DNA of 64,000 bases from Psoroptes ovis (Eukaryota > Arthropoda > Arachnida > Sarcoptiformes > Psoroptidae). This document shows, one piece after another, positions 62,145-64,000 of this stretch. Position 1 is the first letter of the stretch. Every line of letters begins with the position of its first letter. Both the position numbers and the translations under genes were made by a program. The notes beneath the pieces are model-generated. The model was given only the letters and a program-made list of their open reading frames with translations. It made no database searches and had not been told where the DNA came from. The stretch is taken from NCBI GenBank assembly GCA_002943765.1, contig PQWQ01000031.1, forward strand, positions 1 to 64,000, written 5' to 3'.

Positions 62145-62582
62145 TTTTCCAATCAATGTTCGATCTGGGGTCCCAACTAATATTATTCGAATCAGAAAAA
62201 ATCAGAATTTTTTCTCTCAATTTCTCGAATGGTAGAATCGTTCCATTGTATTTATATGAATGGAACAGAAATTCAAATTAAAAAATTTGAAAATTCCACC
62301 AAGAATTGGCATTGATAGATGGCAGTGAAATTCAAAAATTTTTGCAAAATTTTTGAAAAAATTTCAATTTTTCACCCTTATTATTAATATGGCTAAGATT
62401 AATTTAAAATCTGAATAAAAACATTTGAAATGAATCAGAAATCATTCATTTTGAATGAAAAAAAACTGCCATAGACCAATACATGACGAAAACACACAGA
62501 GATAAACATATATTCATTTTTTCAAAAGATTTAAAAGGAAAAAAATTAGTAAATTTTCATAATATATTCTCGCATTGATATA

Positions 62583-62662
62583 TGAGGTTGTCCTGAAAGT
62601 TTTTGACGATTTATTAATTGAAAAACATTTGAAAATCGACAAAAACTTTTCGGACAATTCAA
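62583..62662. mobile_element. short TIR element, type B-like
   Basis: Long inverted repeat (GAAAGTTTTTGACGATTT and inverse); no type A centre. Confidence 0.75.
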
Positions 62663-63466
62663 TATTTATCATCATTCATTCATTCATTCAATTTTGAAAT
62701 GCTAAAAATAAATGCTTAGTTGCTTTCACTCCCACTCACACACAGAGAATATGGGCGAAATTCTTGATGATGTCATAATTTGAAATGCGGCGAGAAAGAT
62801 TATCAAACAAACAGGCAACAATAATGATAATAAAATATTTTCCATTCATCATCATCATTGATCAATGTTTATCTGTTTATTACACAAAAAAAAAATGACA
62901 AATTTATAAGAAAAATTCAGATCAAGTTTACTCTTAAGTGAAATTCCTTGAAAAATTCTTTTCATTCAAAACAATGATTTCATCATTTTCAACAACAACC
63001 TTCGATCATTTACAACCTTAAATCATTAGTTATTAGTGTATAAGGTTGATTAGTTTATGTACATACACATGGTGCATATTCAATTCAATTTCGGTCAAGT
63101 TTATTCAATTGTTCTTGTAAGATTTTCACTTAAGAGGTGGTAATAAACGATTCCTAGTTGCAATCAGTGACGTATGGCTACATGGATTCTCGAGGACATA
63201 TTGCCGATTGCTTATTTTACTGATAATTTAAATTGAAAAATATGAATTAAACCTTAAGAAAAACAAGCAATATCATATGTCAAAAAAAAAAAATGAATGA
63301 AATGAAATGAATATGTAATAAACATAAACAACAAGTAAACAAACACATTCATTAAATTTTTTTCATTCATTGAAATTGAAGAACGGTAAACAAAATGATA
63401 TTATTATTAATACGCGACCATATACCACCGAAAACAAGCCGAACAGCAAACAAAATTTATGAAATA

Positions 63467-63549
63467 TTAGGCTGTCCAAAAAGTTCATTCGGCTTAATCC
63501 GAATAGAGTCGCTAGATGAAAATCGACCAAAACTTTCCGGACAACTTAA
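63467..63549 (+). mobile_element. short TIR element, type A
   Basis: Ends GGCTGTCCAAAAAG and TTTCCGGACAACTTA. Confidence 0.85.
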
Positions 63550-63786
63550 TAATAAAATGTGTTCTTAAGATTAAGATTTCAATTACAAATGTGTGGAAAG
63601 AAAGTGGGGAGAAATAATTTGTGAAAATTTTTACGAAGAATTTTGAATGAATAATTCTTTGTGAAAATAGTGAATAACAGTGAAATTCTTCTACTACGTA
63701 TTTAAGAAATAAGCGAAAGAATAAATAATAATATTCTTAATCCTCACACAGTTAAGAATGTGATTAGTGTTGTTAGTATTATTAGT

Positions 63787-63909
63787 TACAGGGTTTTAAA
63801 GTTTTAATTCGTAGTTTTAAAATTGAATTTCGTAGTTTTTAATGAAATTTCGAATTGTAAAATTACGAAATTTAATTTCAAAACTACGAATTAAAACTTT
63901 AAATCCCTA
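63787..63909. mobile_element. palindromic TACAGGG-family element
   Basis: TACAGGGTTTTAAAGTTTTA and an inverse right arm (TTAAAACTTTAAATCCCTAA); close to the window's right end. Confidence 0.78.
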
Positions 63910-64000
63910 AGTAATATTATTATTACATTAATATTGCCTCACCCAAGAACCTTCGGTTGTTCGTTCGGTTGTTGTTGCGTTCATTTCTGCAATTCTTTGG

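Larger units (their letters stand above)
62180..64000. other. intergenic to window end
   Basis: No coding sequence recognised. It contains two short inverted-repeat elements and one TACAGGG-family copy. It may hold a first exon or promoter of the pseudokinase gene. Confidence 0.4.

Noticed and set aside
2659..63549. Short inverted repeats as transcription terminators or operators
   Set aside because: TA flanks, shared centres and positions in introns fit transposon copies better, and the genome is eukaryotic.

Overview
This window is nuclear DNA of a small-genome arthropod, most likely an astigmatan mite (house-dust or scabies mite type). The grounds are strong AT-richness, short introns (47 to 252 bases in several genes, with a few of 1.5 to 3.2 kb), proteins rich in Asn, Ser, Gln and His runs, and animal gene families. 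The organism call is inference; no species-specific marker was checked. Exon borders were placed by hand from GT/AG sites, reading phase and family resemblance.

Layout. 1-2085: a satellite of about 35-base units. 3193-4146 (+): alkaline ceramidase. 5177-7849 (+): ATG9, tail to tail with SAS-6 (7967-10130, -). 11265-13207 (+): two small secreted-protein genes of unknown function. 13860-19296 (-): a DUSP19-type phosphatase with a very long proline-rich tail and a possible alternative 3' exon. 19300-27620: no gene seen. 27624-30533 (+): a divergent ZIP-family membrane protein with a run of ten cysteines. 30616-35098 (-): a monocarboxylate-transporter-like protein. 36137-37021 (-): a CHK1-like kinase. 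37784-48134 (-): a C1-RhoGAP of the ARHGAP29/45/GMIP type in six exons. 48135-55868: no gene seen. 55869-59886 (-): two tandem lysosomal-type glucosylceramidases (GH30); the first is broken by one in-frame stop. 60879-62144 (-): a pseudokinase.

The most striking feature at window scale is a population of about 53 short (about 80-base) terminal-inverted-repeat elements with ends like AGGTTGTCCGAAAAGTT. All lie outside recognised exons, in both orientations. Three subtypes can be told apart. Type C has the ends of a typical mariner transposon, and type B joins type A ends to a type C interior. A second, palindromic family of about 120 bases (five copies, ends TACAGGGTTT) and a single GC-rich inverted-repeat element are also present. 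No transposase gene was found.

The genes form no obvious pathway unit, although alkaline ceramidase and two glucosylceramidases all act in sphingolipid breakdown. RNA genes, CRISPR arrays and viral genes were not seen.
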